A DNA stretch of 64,000 nt from CAG-552 sp964516925 (GCA_964516925.1 CAZEXL010000003.1:37062-101061), one strand, 5' to 3'; counted from the first letter of the stretch, positions 42,692-52,400 are shown. Translations and numbers: made by a program. Notes: a model not told the origin generated them from the letters alone.

Positions 42692-44101
42692 ATGGTAACT
42701 GATTTAACTCAGGGTAAACCGTCAAAAAGACTGTTTAACCTTGCTCTTCCTATGGTAATCAGTATGTTGTTCCAACAGCTGTACAATCTTGTCGACTCCA
42801 TTATAGTCGGCAGATACGTGGGCGGCAACGCCTTGTACGCCGTCGGAGCTTCGTACTCGGTTACGATGGTATTCCTTGCCGTAGCAACGGGTACCAGCGT
42901 CGGGATAACCGTAGTTGCCGGCAAGTTTTTCGGAGCAAAAAAATACGCCGACCTTAAAACAACGGTAAGTACGACGTTTATAGGAATGTTCGTGTTGTCC
43001 TTGTTTTTTATGATAGCCGGAGCGCTGCTTTCTAAGCCAATACTTCAGCTTCTAGGCACTCCCGACTACGTAATGGGCGACGCGGTTGCGTATTTGCAGA
43101 TATTCTTTTACGGACTTCCGTTTATTTATATCTACAACGTGGTAAGCGGTGCGTTTGCCGCTCTCGGCGATTCTCAAACTTCGCTTATCTTCCTTATAAT
43201 TTCGTCGCTTCTTAACATCGTGCTCGACCTTTTGTTCGTGTGCGTATTAAATACCGGAGTGGCGGGCGCGGCGTGGGCAACGCTTATTTCGCAAGCCGTT
43301 TCGGCAATACCCGCGCTTTTTATACTGTACGTAAAAATCAAAAAGTTTCCCGGCGAACGTGCGCCGTGGTTCGACGGTATGCACCTTAAAGTCGTTGCTC
43401 GCGTAGCCGTACCCAGCATAGTTCAGCACGCCATAGTGTCGCTTGGCAACTTGTTCATTCAAGAGCGTGTAAATTTCTTTTCGGATACGGCGAACAATCC
43501 TACCGCAAACGAGGCTGTAGGTCCGGCGTACACGGCGGCAATAAAGCTTAATACCGTTGCCATAAACTGTTTTATCGCGGTGGGCAACGCGGCAAGCAGC
43601 TTTACTGCTCAAAACCTAGGCGCAGGTAAGCCCGATCGCGCGAAAAAAGGCTGGATTTCGGGAATAATCATGTCGCTTGTAATAGCGGTTCCCATAATAC
43701 TGTTCTACTGCCTGTTCGGCGACGTTGCGCTTCAGCTTTTCCTTACGTCCGAAACCAGCAACAATATGTCCGAAATCATACGAGTAGGCAGACAATTTTT
43801 GTACATAGTTTCGCCGTTTTATATGGTAATTCCGATAAAGATAGTAAGCGACAGCGTGCTTCGCGGCGGCGAAAGAATGACCGAGTTCTTAATATCCACT
43901 TTTTCCGATCTCGTACTTAGAGTGGCGTTCTCGTACGTGCTTACGTTGTTCACGTCGCTCGGCGAGTCGGGAATATGGTGGTCGTGGCCGATAGGTTGGG
44001 TAATATCGGTATTTATTTCGCTTGCGTTCTATTTTTCGGGGCGTTGGCAAAACGTAGGAAAAGCGGTTGCGGCCGAAAAGGAGAATGCGTATGACGACTA
44101 A
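42692..44101 (+). CDS. MATE-family efflux transporter
   Basis: 469 residues, twelve predicted spans, two-fold repeat with the MATE start L-A-L-P-M-V-I-S-M-L-F-Q-Q-L-Y-N-L-V-D and Q-N-L-G-A-G-K-P-D-R-A. Exports cationic compounds by Na+ or H+ antiport; substrate unknown. Start of the next gene lies inside its last codons. Confidence 0.92.
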   Translation: MVTDLTQGKPSKRLFNLALPMVISMLFQQLYNLVDSIIVGRYVGGNALYAVGASYSVTMVFLAVATGTSVGITVVAGKFFGAKKYADLKTTVSTTFIGMFVLSLFFMIAGALLSKPILQLLGTPDYVMGDAVAYLQIFFYGLPFIYIYNVVSGAFAALGDSQTSLIFLIISSLLNIVLDLLFVCVLNTGVAGAAWATLISQAVSAIPALFILYVKIKKFPGERAPWFDGMHLKVVARVAVPSIVQHAIVSLGNLFIQERVNFFSDTANNPTANEAVGPAYTAAIKLNTVAINCFIAVGNAASSFTAQNLGAGKPDRAKKGWISGIIMSLVIAVPIILFYCLFGDVALQLFLTSETSNNMSEIIRVGRQFLYIVSPFYMVIPIKIVSDSVLRGGERMTEFLISTFSDLVLRVAFSYVLTLFTSLGESGIWWSWPIGWVISVFISLAFYFSGRWQNVGKAVAAEKENAYDD

Positions 44102-45293
44102 CGACAATACGGTTGAAAATTCAAATAATGTGCAGACTGAAAATAAAAGCGAACAAGTCGAAATAAAAAGCGAAAGCAAAGCAAAAAAACTTGCTACCAG
44201 ATATTTTATAACCGCCTTTTCGGGCATGGCAATGGGACTTTTCTGTACGCTTATCGCAGGTACTATCGTAGGTCAAATTGCAAAGCTTATAGGGGTGGAC
44301 AACGGGTTCGGAGCGTTGCTCGCGCTTGTAGGCAATATCGCAAGCGTACTTATGGGCGCAGGTATAGGCGTAGGAATAGCGTACAAGCTCGAAGCTAAGG
44401 GACTGGTGTTGTTCGGCGCGGCAGTCGCCGGTATGGTCGGAGCGTTTTTGCCGCAAGCGATATTCGACGTCGCCGCTTCGGGCGAAGCTTTTTCTCTTAT
44501 GGCGGTTGCTCAAAAAGTGCAAATTGCGGCTTCGCTTTCGGGCGGCAGACCGGGTAATCCCATAGGCAGTTACATAACGGTAATCTTTTCCATAGAAATT
44601 GCCAATCTCGTGTCAGGCAAAACCAAGCTCGATATTTTGCTCGTTCCGCTTACCGTAATGGCAGTAGCGTTCGTTTCGAGTTTCGTTGCGGTGCCGGCGG
44701 TATGGCTTATAAGCCTTATATCCAAGTTCATCGAGGTAGCAACCGAGGCTCAGCCGTTTATTATGGGCGTGGTTATATCGGCGGTTATGGGCGTGTTGCT
44801 TACTATGCCCACCTCGTCGGCGGCAATTTGGGCGGCAATCGCAACGGGCGTAACAAGCAACGCAATGTTGCTTGCCGGCGGAGCGGCTGCTTGCGGCTGT
44901 GCGGCGCACATGATAGGTTTTGCAGTACAAAGCTATCGCGAAAACAAAATTGGCGGACTTATCGCACAGGGATTGGGCACCAGTATGTTGCAGATTCCCA
45001 ACATCATGAAAAAGCCCATAATTATGCTTCCGCCGATTGTCGCGTCGATAATAGTAGGGCCGCTTTCCACGTGCGTGTTTAAGCTTAAGTGCAACGCTTC
45101 GGGTGGAGGAATGGGCACTTCGGGGCTTGTAGGCGTGTTCGGAGTAATTGCCGAAAGTCCTTCTACTTGGACTACGTGGCTTGGCATTGCGCTGTGTATG
45201 TTTATTATTCCTGCTGCGGTTTGCCTTGCGCTAAGCGAGTTTATGCGCAAAAAAGGACTGATAAAACCCGAATATCTCAAACTCGATATATAG
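44091..45293 (+). CDS. PTS EIIC-like membrane protein (PTS_EIIC_2 family)
   Basis: 400 residues, nine to ten spans, with the family segments G-R-P-G-N-P-I-G-S-Y and L-T-M-P-T-S-S-A-A-I and S-G-G-G-M-G-T-S-G-L. Stand-alone relatives of PTS sugar permeases; no EIIA or EIIB lies here, so transport mode is unclear. Start chosen at 44091, seven bases after aaggag, rather than 44085. Overlaps MATE by 11 bases. Confidence 0.82.
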   Translation: MTTNDNTVENSNNVQTENKSEQVEIKSESKAKKLATRYFITAFSGMAMGLFCTLIAGTIVGQIAKLIGVDNGFGALLALVGNIASVLMGAGIGVGIAYKLEAKGLVLFGAAVAGMVGAFLPQAIFDVAASGEAFSLMAVAQKVQIAASLSGGRPGNPIGSYITVIFSIEIANLVSGKTKLDILLVPLTVMAVAFVSSFVAVPAVWLISLISKFIEVATEAQPFIMGVVISAVMGVLLTMPTSSAAIWAAIATGVTSNAMLLAGGAAACGCAAHMIGFAVQSYRENKIGGLIAQGLGTSMLQIPNIMKKPIIMLPPIVASIIVGPLSTCVFKLKCNASGGGMGTSGLVGVFGVIAESPSTWTTWLGIALCMFIIPAAVCLALSEFMRKKGLIKPEYLKLDI

Positions 45294-45312
45294 TAATATT
45301 TTTCGTTGCCTA

Positions 45313-45348
45313 AAAAAGTCGACTTAATTTGACGTAAGTCGGCTTTTT
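45313..45348 (+). terminator. Terminator before spoIIE
   Basis: 14-bp stem 45313-45326/45335-45348 (one G-T pair) with internal A and T tracts. Confidence 0.85.
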
Positions 45349-45400
45349 CTTTTATTTGTTTCGCATTCGAATAAGGTATAATCGTACACGAGGTATGATT

Positions 45401-47617
45401 ATGCGCAACAAAATTATCGTATACGTCGTTTTGGCGGCAACGTTTGCGGCTTTAAGTTTTGCCGAGTTTATGGACGTAGCTTCGCTCGGAATAGGTTTGC
45501 TCGTTGCCGTTTACGCGCTGGGACTAAACGCGCCCGTTGCCTCGCTTATGCTCGTTGTAAGCGGTCTACTTAATTTTTCTTTTTCGTCGCTAGTTTACGA
45601 CTTGGGAGCAGGGCTGTCGTTTTCGCTGTTGTGGCTCGTAAACAGAAAAATAAAAACGCCCGCGTTTTTGACGGCATTAACGCTCGTTGCCGCACAAGGC
45701 GGTCTTATTGCAATGGGCTTTATCGGCAACGTTAACGTAGTCGCGATAATCGTCAACGTGTTTCTTTCCTCTGTGTTTTCGTATCTTGCGTATTGTTTCG
45801 GCGTGCCGATTATCAAAAACGGTATGCGTTACAAACTATTGGACAGCGAACTTATCGCAGGCGGAATAATTTTAATTGCGCTTTCGTACGGATTGTCGTG
45901 CGTCGAATTGCGCTTTCCGCTTATTGCCGCATTGTTTGCTATAAGCGTTTTGTCATCGGCAAAGATATTCGGCGGCAAGTCGCTTTGGGTAGGCTTATGC
46001 TTTGCCCTTGGGTATTGCATGCGCTTCGGGGTGGACTTGTTCGGAGCGTTTGCGCTCATGTCGCTAACCGCGCTCATATTTGTCCCGGCTATGCGAATTT
46101 TGTCAGCTTTTTCCATAATAATGTCGTTTGTAATGTACACCTTCTTTTTCAACGTCGTTCCTTCCGACGTTGGACTGTGGTTTGCCGCTTTGCTTTTCGG
46201 CGGTATAGCTTATATGCTTATTCCGCTCAAACGTTTTAATAAAGCCAAAGAGTTTTTTGCGCCCGACGGCAGAAAGGTACTGCGAAGCATGATAAATCGC
46301 AACCGAGTGGCAACGGGCGTAAAGTTGGAATCGGTGAGCGACGTGTTTGCCCAGATGAGCGTGGCTTTAAAAGAAGAAAAGATTTCTAAAGACGATGACG
46401 CGCAAAAACTTACGCAAGAGCTTGTAGGCAGAGAATGTACGATGTGCAAAAAATACGAACGGTGCGCGGCTTCGGGCGTGATTGCAAGCGTTTCGCAGGT
46501 GATGGACAGCGCGCTTGCAAGCGGCAGACCGATAGTAGCCGATTTGCCCGAAGCGATAAAGACAAACTGTGTGTCAATAGCAAAGCTTATATCGTCCTCG
46601 GCGCAAATTGCCGAAGAATACAACGCTAAGCGTTCTAGACTAAACAGCGCAAACGAAGCAAAAAGCGTTATTGCAACTCAGCTTGGCGGGGTAGCGGATA
46701 TGCTTAGCGCGCTTGCAAAGAAGCAATCGCAGCCGCTAAGGTTCGACGAAAGTATTGAAAAGCGCATAGCCGAAGAACTTACGTATCGTTCGGTAGTAAC
46801 GAGCGAAGCGTTGGTCACTAACGCGGGTGACGAAGTTATGCTCAGCATTCTTAACAAAACGCTGGACAAAGAGATTATAAAATCTACGCTAAAAAAGATG
46901 CTCGGCTCGCCTTATGCGATCGAAAAAGCGGAAAGCAGCGAATTGTCGGGGTGGACGGTGGTATATGCAACAAAAAAGCCCAAGTTCGACGTCGTATTTT
47001 CGGTAAGCGGTTGCGCCAAGGACAAAAACGGAGTAAGCGGCGATACGCATTCGTTTGTAAAAATAGATTCGCATCGCTTTATGATGGCGATATGCGACGG
47101 TATGGGCAGCGGAGAAAAAGCGAACGAGTTTTCTTCTTCCACCGTTTCGCTAATCGAGAATTTTTATAAAGCGGATTTTAATCATAATTTGGTGCTAAGC
47201 AGCGTAAACGAGTTTTTATCGCTTTCGTCCGACGAGATATACAGCGCGGCGGACGTAGTAGTGGTTGATTTGCAAACAGGAATGTGCGATTTGATAAAGA
47301 TCGGTTCGCCGGCAAGTTACATAAAAACCGACGACAGCGTGCTTCGCGTCGAGGGCGCTTCGCTTCCCATAGGCTTACTAGAGGAAATGAAACCTTCCGT
47401 TACGACGTATCCGCTTTCGGGCGGCGAAACGGTAGTTATCACCAGCGACGGAGCAGCCGACGGCTACTGCGGCGACGAGCTTGCCGACGTAATAAACAAT
47501 TATTCAAGATTGCCAAGCGAGCTTTGCAAGCGAGTGGTTAAGGGTGCGCTAAAAAGCAACGAGCCGCCCTCGGACGATATAACCGTCGCCGCTTTTCATA
47601 TTTTCGAATCGGTCTAA
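45401..47617 (+). CDS. spoIIE: Stage II sporulation protein E (SpoIIE), PP2C phosphatase
   Basis: 738 residues. About ten membrane spans in the first 290 residues, a regulatory middle domain with a C-T-M-C-x2-Y-x2-C cluster (about 347-357), and a C-terminal PP2C domain with C-D-G-M-G-S-G, G-S-P-A-S-Y and S-D-G-A-A-D-G metal sites. SpoIIE dephosphorylates SpoIIAA to activate SigF in the forespore and helps place the polar septum. Start at ATG 45401, with gagg at 45391; a TATAAT box at 45377-45382 fits the expected SigA (plus Spo0A) promoter, though I could not fix the -35. Confidence 0.93.
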   Translation: MRNKIIVYVVLAATFAALSFAEFMDVASLGIGLLVAVYALGLNAPVASLMLVVSGLLNFSFSSLVYDLGAGLSFSLLWLVNRKIKTPAFLTALTLVAAQGGLIAMGFIGNVNVVAIIVNVFLSSVFSYLAYCFGVPIIKNGMRYKLLDSELIAGGIILIALSYGLSCVELRFPLIAALFAISVLSSAKIFGGKSLWVGLCFALGYCMRFGVDLFGAFALMSLTALIFVPAMRILSAFSIIMSFVMYTFFFNVVPSDVGLWFAALLFGGIAYMLIPLKRFNKAKEFFAPDGRKVLRSMINRNRVATGVKLESVSDVFAQMSVALKEEKISKDDDAQKLTQELVGRECTMCKKYERCAASGVIASVSQVMDSALASGRPIVADLPEAIKTNCVSIAKLISSSAQIAEEYNAKRSRLNSANEAKSVIATQLGGVADMLSALAKKQSQPLRFDESIEKRIAEELTYRSVVTSEALVTNAGDEVMLSILNKTLDKEIIKSTLKKMLGSPYAIEKAESSELSGWTVVYATKKPKFDVVFSVSGCAKDKNGVSGDTHSFVKIDSHRFMMAICDGMGSGEKANEFSSSTVSLIENFYKADFNHNLVLSSVNEFLSLSSDEIYSAADVVVVDLQTGMCDLIKIGSPASYIKTDDSVLRVEGASLPIGLLEEMKPSVTTYPLSGGETVVITSDGAADGYCGDELADVINNYSRLPSELCKRVVKGALKSNEPPSDDITVAAFHIFESV

Positions 47618-47626
47618 GTCAACTCG

Positions 47627-47655
47627 TTGACAAAAACGATAAAAGTCGTTATAAT
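47627..47655 (+). promoter_or_regulatory. Perfect-consensus SigA promoter
   Basis: TTGACA (47627-47632), 17-bp spacer, TATAAT (47650-47655), ahead of the small membrane protein gene. Confidence 0.88.
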
Positions 47656-47691
47656 ATTCGTAACGAAAACTAAATTTTGTCGGAGAAAAAT

Positions 47692-48096
47692 ATGAAGCTG
47701 TATTTTATAATCGCCGTATCCGTATTGATTGCGTTTTGCATCGTTTCGCATATAATTGCGAAAGCAATAGGCGGATACAAATTAAGGATTACTTTCGGCG
47801 TTGTCGCCTTGGTTTGCTTTGCGGCAGGGGCGTTTATGCAAATAATTTTGCTTAAAATCGCAATCGTTCCGTTTTTCGACTCGGTGTGCGGCGATTGGTT
47901 GTGCGTGTTGCTTACCACCGTTCTTTGCGCGGTAAGCGCGGCTGAAGTCGGCGGATTGTTTCAAAAAAAGCCTTGCAAGAATCCGATTGCAAAAACCGAA
48001 ACGACAGCCTGCGAAACGTCGACGTGTGAATACGCCGTAACTCAAAGAAGCAAAAATAAACGACTTCACGGCGATTATACGATAATAAAGGATTAA
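47692..48096 (+). CDS. Unknown small membrane protein
   Basis: 134 residues starting at the ATG after cggagaaaaat. Three hydrophobic spans (about 3-22, 32-52, 66-84) and a basic, Cys-containing tail (C-E-T-S-T-C). No family recognised. Monocistronic with a consensus promoter and its own terminator, so probably well expressed. Confidence 0.75.
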   Translation: MKLYFIIAVSVLIAFCIVSHIIAKAIGGYKLRITFGVVALVCFAAGAFMQIILLKIAIVPFFDSVCGDWLCVLLTTVLCAVSAAEVGGLFQKKPCKNPIAKTETTACETSTCEYAVTQRSKNKRLHGDYTIIKD

Positions 48097-48137
48097 AGTA
48101 AAAACGCAAAAAGCGTTAAAAACTAGCCAAACAAAAG

Positions 48138-48164
48138 AAACGTTCCTTTTTCGGAGCGTTTTTT
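48138..48164 (+). terminator. Terminator
   Basis: 9-bp stem 48138-48146/48153-48161 followed by T run. Confidence 0.8.
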
Positions 48165-48225
48165 ATTTGTTCGTAATAATTTTTGCAATAAAGCAATAAT
48201 ATATAAGTATCTAAAGGAGCTCTGA

Positions 48226-48765
48226 ATGAAAAACTTAGACGGAACGAAGACTCAGGCAAATTTGCTTGCGGCGTTTGCAGGCGAATGTATGGCAAGAACT
48301 CGTTATACTATTTATGCCGATAAAGCAAAAAAAGACGGCTTCGAACAAATATCCGAACTGTTTTCGCAAACGGCAGACAACGAACGTGCTCACGCGAAAA
48401 TTTGGTTTACTTTTCTTCACGGCGCGATTGCCGAAACGCAACAAAATTTACTCGACGCCGCCGAAGGCGAGTACGCCGAATGGGCGGATATGTACAAGCG
48501 TTACGCCGCTGATGCGCGCGAAGAAGGCTTTGCGGACGTTGCCGAAAAATTCGAGGCGGTGGCAAGAATCGAGCAAAGTCACGAACAACGCTATCGCGAT
48601 CTTTTGCAAAATGTTACTAGCGGCAAAGTATTTACGAATGCCGAAGCAAAGGAGTGGGTGTGCCGAAACTGCGGCAACGTTCATTACGGAACCGAAGCGC
48701 CTACGCAATGCCCCGTGTGCAACCACCCGCAATCGTACTTTCAAATAAAGGCGGAAAATTACTAA
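48226..48765 (+). CDS. Rubrerythrin (second copy)
   Basis: 179 residues: diiron four-helix domain (E-C-M-A-R-T-R-Y, E-R-A-H-A-K) and C-terminal rubredoxin-like domain (C-R-N-C-G, C-P-V-C-N-H-P-Q-S-Y-F). Detoxifies peroxide in anaerobes. Clearly paralogous to 26427-26972 but diverged. Ribosome site aaaggag. Confidence 0.95.
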   Translation: MKNLDGTKTQANLLAAFAGECMARTRYTIYADKAKKDGFEQISELFSQTADNERAHAKIWFTFLHGAIAETQQNLLDAAEGEYAEWADMYKRYAADAREEGFADVAEKFEAVARIEQSHEQRYRDLLQNVTSGKVFTNAEAKEWVCRNCGNVHYGTEAPTQCPVCNHPQSYFQIKAENY

Positions 48766-48789
48766 AAAGTCAAATCGGGAAAGTATAAA

Positions 48790-48820
48790 AAATACGGTAT
48801 GATAAAAAAATACCGTATTT
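48790..48820 (+). terminator. Terminator of second rubrerythrin
   Basis: 11-bp perfect stem 48790-48800/48810-48820, loop gataaaaaa, T-containing tail. Confidence 0.8.
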
Positions 48821-48847
48821 TATCATACAATTTTTTGACAAAAACCG

Positions 48848-48876
48848 TTGCATTTTTTTACGGCGTGTGATATAAT
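48848..48876 (+). promoter_or_regulatory. SigA-type promoter of the DUF1538-PII operon
   Basis: TTGCAT (48848-48853), 17-bp spacer, TATAAT (48871-48876). Confidence 0.7.
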
Positions 48877-48922
48877 ACTTGCAAAGATAAGTAATAACTA
48901 AAAATCTAAGCAAGGAGGCGTA

Positions 48923-50443
48923 ATGTTAAAAAATTTAAGCGCAAAAATAAAAGAAGCAGTCGTCTCGGTTTTGCCCGTTGCGGCAATAGTTCTTTTGATT
49001 TCCTTTACGCCGCTTGTGGACGTAACTCCCGAGCAAACGATAATTTTCGTCGTTGCCGCGTTGTTTTTGGTGCTGGGCATAGGTTTATTTAACCTCGGTG
49101 CCGACCTTGCGATGACGCCTATGGGCGAAAATGTGGGCATCGGTCTTACCAAGTCCAAAAAGCTCAGCTTACTGCTAATCGTATGCTTTATTATGGGCGT
49201 GCTTATCACCGTGGCTGAACCCGATTTGTCGGTGCTTGCCGACCAGGTCAGCAACGTAATGAACGGCACTTTGCTTATAGTTACCGTCGGCGTTGGCGTA
49301 GGCATGTTCTTGCTCGTGGGCATGGCTAAAATCGTTTTCAAAAAAGATCTTTCGGCGCTTTTAATGTTCTTTTATATGATGTTGTTCGCTATATGCGCGT
49401 TGCTTTTCGAAGGCGGCTTCGGCGCGTTCTTGCCGCTTTCGTTCGATTCGGGCGGCGTAACCACCGGACCTATAACCGTGCCGTTCATTATGGCACTCGG
49501 CGTAGGCGTAGCTATGACTGTAGGCGGCAAAAAGACTAAAGAAAACAGCTTTGGTTTGGTTGCGCTTTGTTCGGTAGGGCCTATCTTGGCGGTGATGGTA
49601 CTTGCTCTTACCTCAAGCGGTGCGCCGGTATACGAGCTTCCAGTCGATTCGTATTCGTTCGGCGCTAACGTCGGCGAAGTGTTGCTTCATACGTGCGGTT
49701 CGGTAGGGCTTGCACTCGGACTTATAGTAGTGTTCTTCTTTGCTTTGCAGTTCACAGTACTCAAACTTCCTAAAAGCAGAATTATTCAAATAATCATCGG
49801 TATTGCGTACACTTATGTCGGATTGGTAGTATTTCTTGCCGCCGTCGAAATCGGCTTTATGCCCATGGGTTACGAAATAGGCAAACAGATTGCGGCTAGC
49901 GGCGATACCATACTTATTGTTTTCGGATTCGTAATCGGTCTCGTGGTCGTACTTGCCGAGCCTGCCGTGCATGTGCTTAACAAGCAGGTCGAGGAAGTCA
50001 CGGGCGGAGCGATAAAAAAGCGTTCTATGCTTATCGCGCTCTCAATAGGCGTAGGTTTGTCAATTGCTCTTGCAATGATAAGAATAATATTCAAATTTTC
50101 GCTTTTGTACTATCTTATCCCCGGTTACCTTATCTCGCTCGGGCTGTCGTTCTTCGTGCCGAAAATATATACGGCAATAGCATTCGACTCGGGCGGAGTA
50201 GCCAGCGGACCGCTTACTTCAAGCTTTATTTTGCCTATGGCTGTAGGCGCGTGCGTTGCGCTTAACGGCGTAAGCGAAGTAATGAATTTCGCTTTCGGCG
50301 TAGTTGCGCTTGTAGCAATGACTCCGCTTATCACCATTCAGGCGCTCGGATTTAAGGCTGTCGTAGCTAAAAAGGTAAGTCAGAAGCTTACGATGCGTCG
50401 TATACTCAAAGCCGACGACGAACAGATTATCAACTTTATGTAA
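48923..50443 (+). CDS. DUF1538 membrane protein (two-repeat transporter-like)
   Basis: 506 residues, about twelve spans in two homologous halves. Each half has a V-A-E-P-D/A element (V-A-E-P-D-L-S-V-L near residue 95; L-A-E-P-A-V-H-V-L near 345) and an F-D-S-G-G-V-x-x-G-P element (near 173 and 418). The duplication and paired Gly/Pro loops suggest a secondary transporter; substrate unknown. It starts an operon with two PII-like genes, so nitrogen, carbon or energy state may gate it. Ribosome site aaggagg. Confidence 0.88.
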   Translation: MLKNLSAKIKEAVVSVLPVAAIVLLISFTPLVDVTPEQTIIFVVAALFLVLGIGLFNLGADLAMTPMGENVGIGLTKSKKLSLLLIVCFIMGVLITVAEPDLSVLADQVSNVMNGTLLIVTVGVGVGMFLLVGMAKIVFKKDLSALLMFFYMMLFAICALLFEGGFGAFLPLSFDSGGVTTGPITVPFIMALGVGVAMTVGGKKTKENSFGLVALCSVGPILAVMVLALTSSGAPVYELPVDSYSFGANVGEVLLHTCGSVGLALGLIVVFFFALQFTVLKLPKSRIIQIIIGIAYTYVGLVVFLAAVEIGFMPMGYEIGKQIAASGDTILIVFGFVIGLVVVLAEPAVHVLNKQVEEVTGGAIKKRSMLIALSIGVGLSIALAMIRIIFKFSLLYYLIPGYLISLGLSFFVPKIYTAIAFDSGGVASGPLTSSFILPMAVGACVALNGVSEVMNFAFGVVALVAMTPLITIQALGFKAVVAKKVSQKLTMRRILKADDEQIINFM

Positions 50444-50454
50444 GGAGGTCTGAC

Positions 50455-50904
50455 GTGGAAAACGAAAAAAACAAAAAGCTTAAAACAAAAAAGCAAAGCG
50501 TAAAAGAGGCGATAAAGCAGATTATGCCCAAACCGTCAAGCGAAGGCACCGTTGATAAGCTCGAACTTCTTATTACCATAGTCGACAGGCGTAAAGGCGA
50601 ATTCTTTGCCGACCTTATACAGTCGTTCGACGTGAATATGCAGCTCGTAACTTTGGGGCGTGGCACGGCAGGCGCGGAGATAATAAGATATCTAGGACTT
50701 GCCGATTCCCAAAAAACGGTAATTTTCAGCGTTATAAAGCATGAAAACGTCGAAGCTGCATTGTCGGCAATAAGCGACAAATTCAATTCCATAAAAAACG
50801 GCAAGGGCATAGCGTTTACCGTGCCCATGTCCAGTATAATAGGTGTGACGATCTACGGCTTTTTAAGCAATAATCGCGATATGATAAAGGAGGAACAACA
50901 ATGA
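50455..50904 (+). CDS. PII-like regulator 1
   Basis: 149 residues, GTG start with a very strong taaggaggt site that overlaps the stop of the DUF1538 gene. A basic 25-residue tail precedes a PII/ferredoxin-like fold (L-E-L-L-I-T-I-V-D-R-R-K-G-E-F). The T-loop Tyr is not evident. Overlaps the next gene (ATGA). Confidence 0.78.
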   Translation: MENEKNKKLKTKKQSVKEAIKQIMPKPSSEGTVDKLELLITIVDRRKGEFFADLIQSFDVNMQLVTLGRGTAGAEIIRYLGLADSQKTVIFSVIKHENVEAALSAISDKFNSIKNGKGIAFTVPMSSIIGVTIYGFLSNNRDMIKEEQQ

Positions 50905-51305
50905 GTAGTGAATACGAACTTATACTTTGTATAGTAAACGCAGGCTTTGCCGATACCGTTATGGACGTTGCGTACGAATGCGGAGCGCGCGGCGGTACGG
51001 TGATAGACGCGCGTGGTACGGCTAATAAAGAAGCCGAGCAATATTTTAAAATAAAAATTCGTCCCGAAAAGGAAATGCTTATGCTCGTAGTTCCTTCTAG
51101 CATAAAGGACGATATTTTGCACGCTTTGTATCGTCAGGTCGGACTTAATTCCCCCGGACACGGCATTGCGTTTTCTATGCCCATAAACAGCGTTACGGGG
51201 CTTACTAAGGACGGCAAAATTCTTTCGTCTAATCAACAACAAAGCGGAATCGATTCAACGCAAGGCGAAGTAAACGAAGCGCCCGAGGCAAAGCAAGCCG
51301 AATAG
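50901..51305 (+). CDS. PII-like regulator 2
   Basis: 134 residues with a PII fold: Y-E-L-I-L-C-I-V-N-A-G at strand 1, G-A-R-G-G-T-V-I-D-A-R-G at the T-loop start and the Q-V-G-L-N-S-P-G-H-G-I-A-F segment. A disordered Q/E-rich tail follows. Translationally coupled to regulator 1; the two may form mixed trimers that bind a nucleotide and control the DUF1538 protein (inference). Confidence 0.85.
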   Translation: MSSEYELILCIVNAGFADTVMDVAYECGARGGTVIDARGTANKEAEQYFKIKIRPEKEMLMLVVPSSIKDDILHALYRQVGLNSPGHGIAFSMPINSVTGLTKDGKILSSNQQQSGIDSTQGEVNEAPEAKQAE

Positions 51306-51323
51306 CTTTAAAAAAACGCAATA

Positions 51324-51355
51324 AAAAAACGGAACCGAACAAGGTTCCGTTTTTT
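51324..51355. terminator. Bidirectional terminator between PII genes and fba
   Basis: 13-bp stem 51324-51336/51343-51355 with A and T tracts. Confidence 0.88.
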
Positions 51356-51374
51356 GTATGCGCTTTTAATGCGA

Positions 51375-52340
51375 CTAGATTTTATTGTTGCTACCAAGTA
51401 CGTGAACGAGCTTATGACGTACGCATTCGGTAATAAGGCTTCTTGCGGGCCCAAGATATTGACGAGGATCGAAGTGAGCCGGATTTTCTACGAAGTGCTG
51501 TCTTATAGCTGCCGTGCAAGCAAGACGAAGGTCGGAGTCGATGTTGATTTTGCAAACCGACATCGAAGCGGCTTTTCTAAGCATATCTTCGGGAACGCCG
51601 ATTGCGTTGGGCATAACGCCGCCGTGATCGTTGATCGTCTTTACGTAGTCTTGCGGAACGGAAGACGAGCCGTGCAAAACGATGGGGAAGCCGGGAAGAC
51701 GTTTGGATACTTCTTCGAGGATGTCGAATCTAAGCGGGGGAGGTACCAAAACGCCGTCTTTGTTAAGCGTGCACTGCTCGGGACGGAACTTGTATGCGCC
51801 GTGCGAAGTGCCTATTGCGATGGCAAGGCTGTCCACGCCGGTTTTAGTAACGAATTCTTCTACTTGGTCGGGATCGGTGTAGCTGCTGTCCTCTTTGCTT
51901 ACTTTAACGTCGTCCTCTACGCCGGCAAGTCTGCCAAGCTCTGCTTCAACCACAACGCCGTGGTCATGAGCATATTTAACGACTTCGCTCGTTATGCGAA
52001 TGTTTTCGCTAAGCGGGAACTTAGAAGCGTCGATCATTACCGAAGTAAATCCGTCTTTAATGGACTGAACGCAAAGTTCATACGTGTCGCCGTGGTCAAG
52101 GTGTAAGCAAATGGGAAGTCCGGAATCTTCTACGGCAGCTTCTACCAGCTTACGAAGATAAATGGGGTTTGCGTATTTGCGCGCGCCGGCAGAAACTTGC
52201 AAAATGAGCGGAGAACGCTCGATTTTGGCAGCGTCAACGATACCCTGGATAATTTCCATGTTGTTTACGTTAAACGCGCCGATTGCATAACCGCCGTCGT
52301 AGGCTTTTTTGAACATCTCGGCAGATGTAACTAATGGCAT
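51375..52340 (-). CDS. fba: Class II fructose-bisphosphate aldolase
   Basis: 321 residues, zinc-dependent glycolytic aldolase. H-L-D-H-G-D (zinc and catalytic region), H-G-S-S-S, and N-I-D-S-D-L-R are in place. Start at the internal ATG after ttggaggtattctt on the minus strand; the open frame upstream of it is not coding. Divergent from gap, so the two glycolytic genes share a 248-bp control region. Confidence 0.94.
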   Translation of the reverse strand: MPLVTSAEMFKKAYDGGYAIGAFNVNNMEIIQGIVDAAKIERSPLILQVSAGARKYANPIYLRKLVEAAVEDSGLPICLHLDHGDTYELCVQSIKDGFTSVMIDASKFPLSENIRITSEVVKYAHDHGVVVEAELGRLAGVEDDVKVSKEDSSYTDPDQVEEFVTKTGVDSLAIAIGTSHGAYKFRPEQCTLNKDGVLVPPPLRFDILEEVSKRLPGFPIVLHGSSSVPQDYVKTINDHGGVMPNAIGVPEDMLRKAASMSVCKINIDSDLRLACTAAIRQHFVENPAHFDPRQYLGPARSLITECVRHKLVHVLGSNNKI

Positions 52341-52370
52341 AAGAATACCTCCAAAATTTACTATAACAAC

Positions 52371-52400
52371 ATTATACACTATTTGTTTGGTAAATGTCAC
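52371..52400 (-). promoter_or_regulatory. SigA-type promoter of fba
   Basis: Minus strand GTGACA (52395-52400), 18-bp spacer, TATAAT (52371-52376). Confidence 0.65.
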
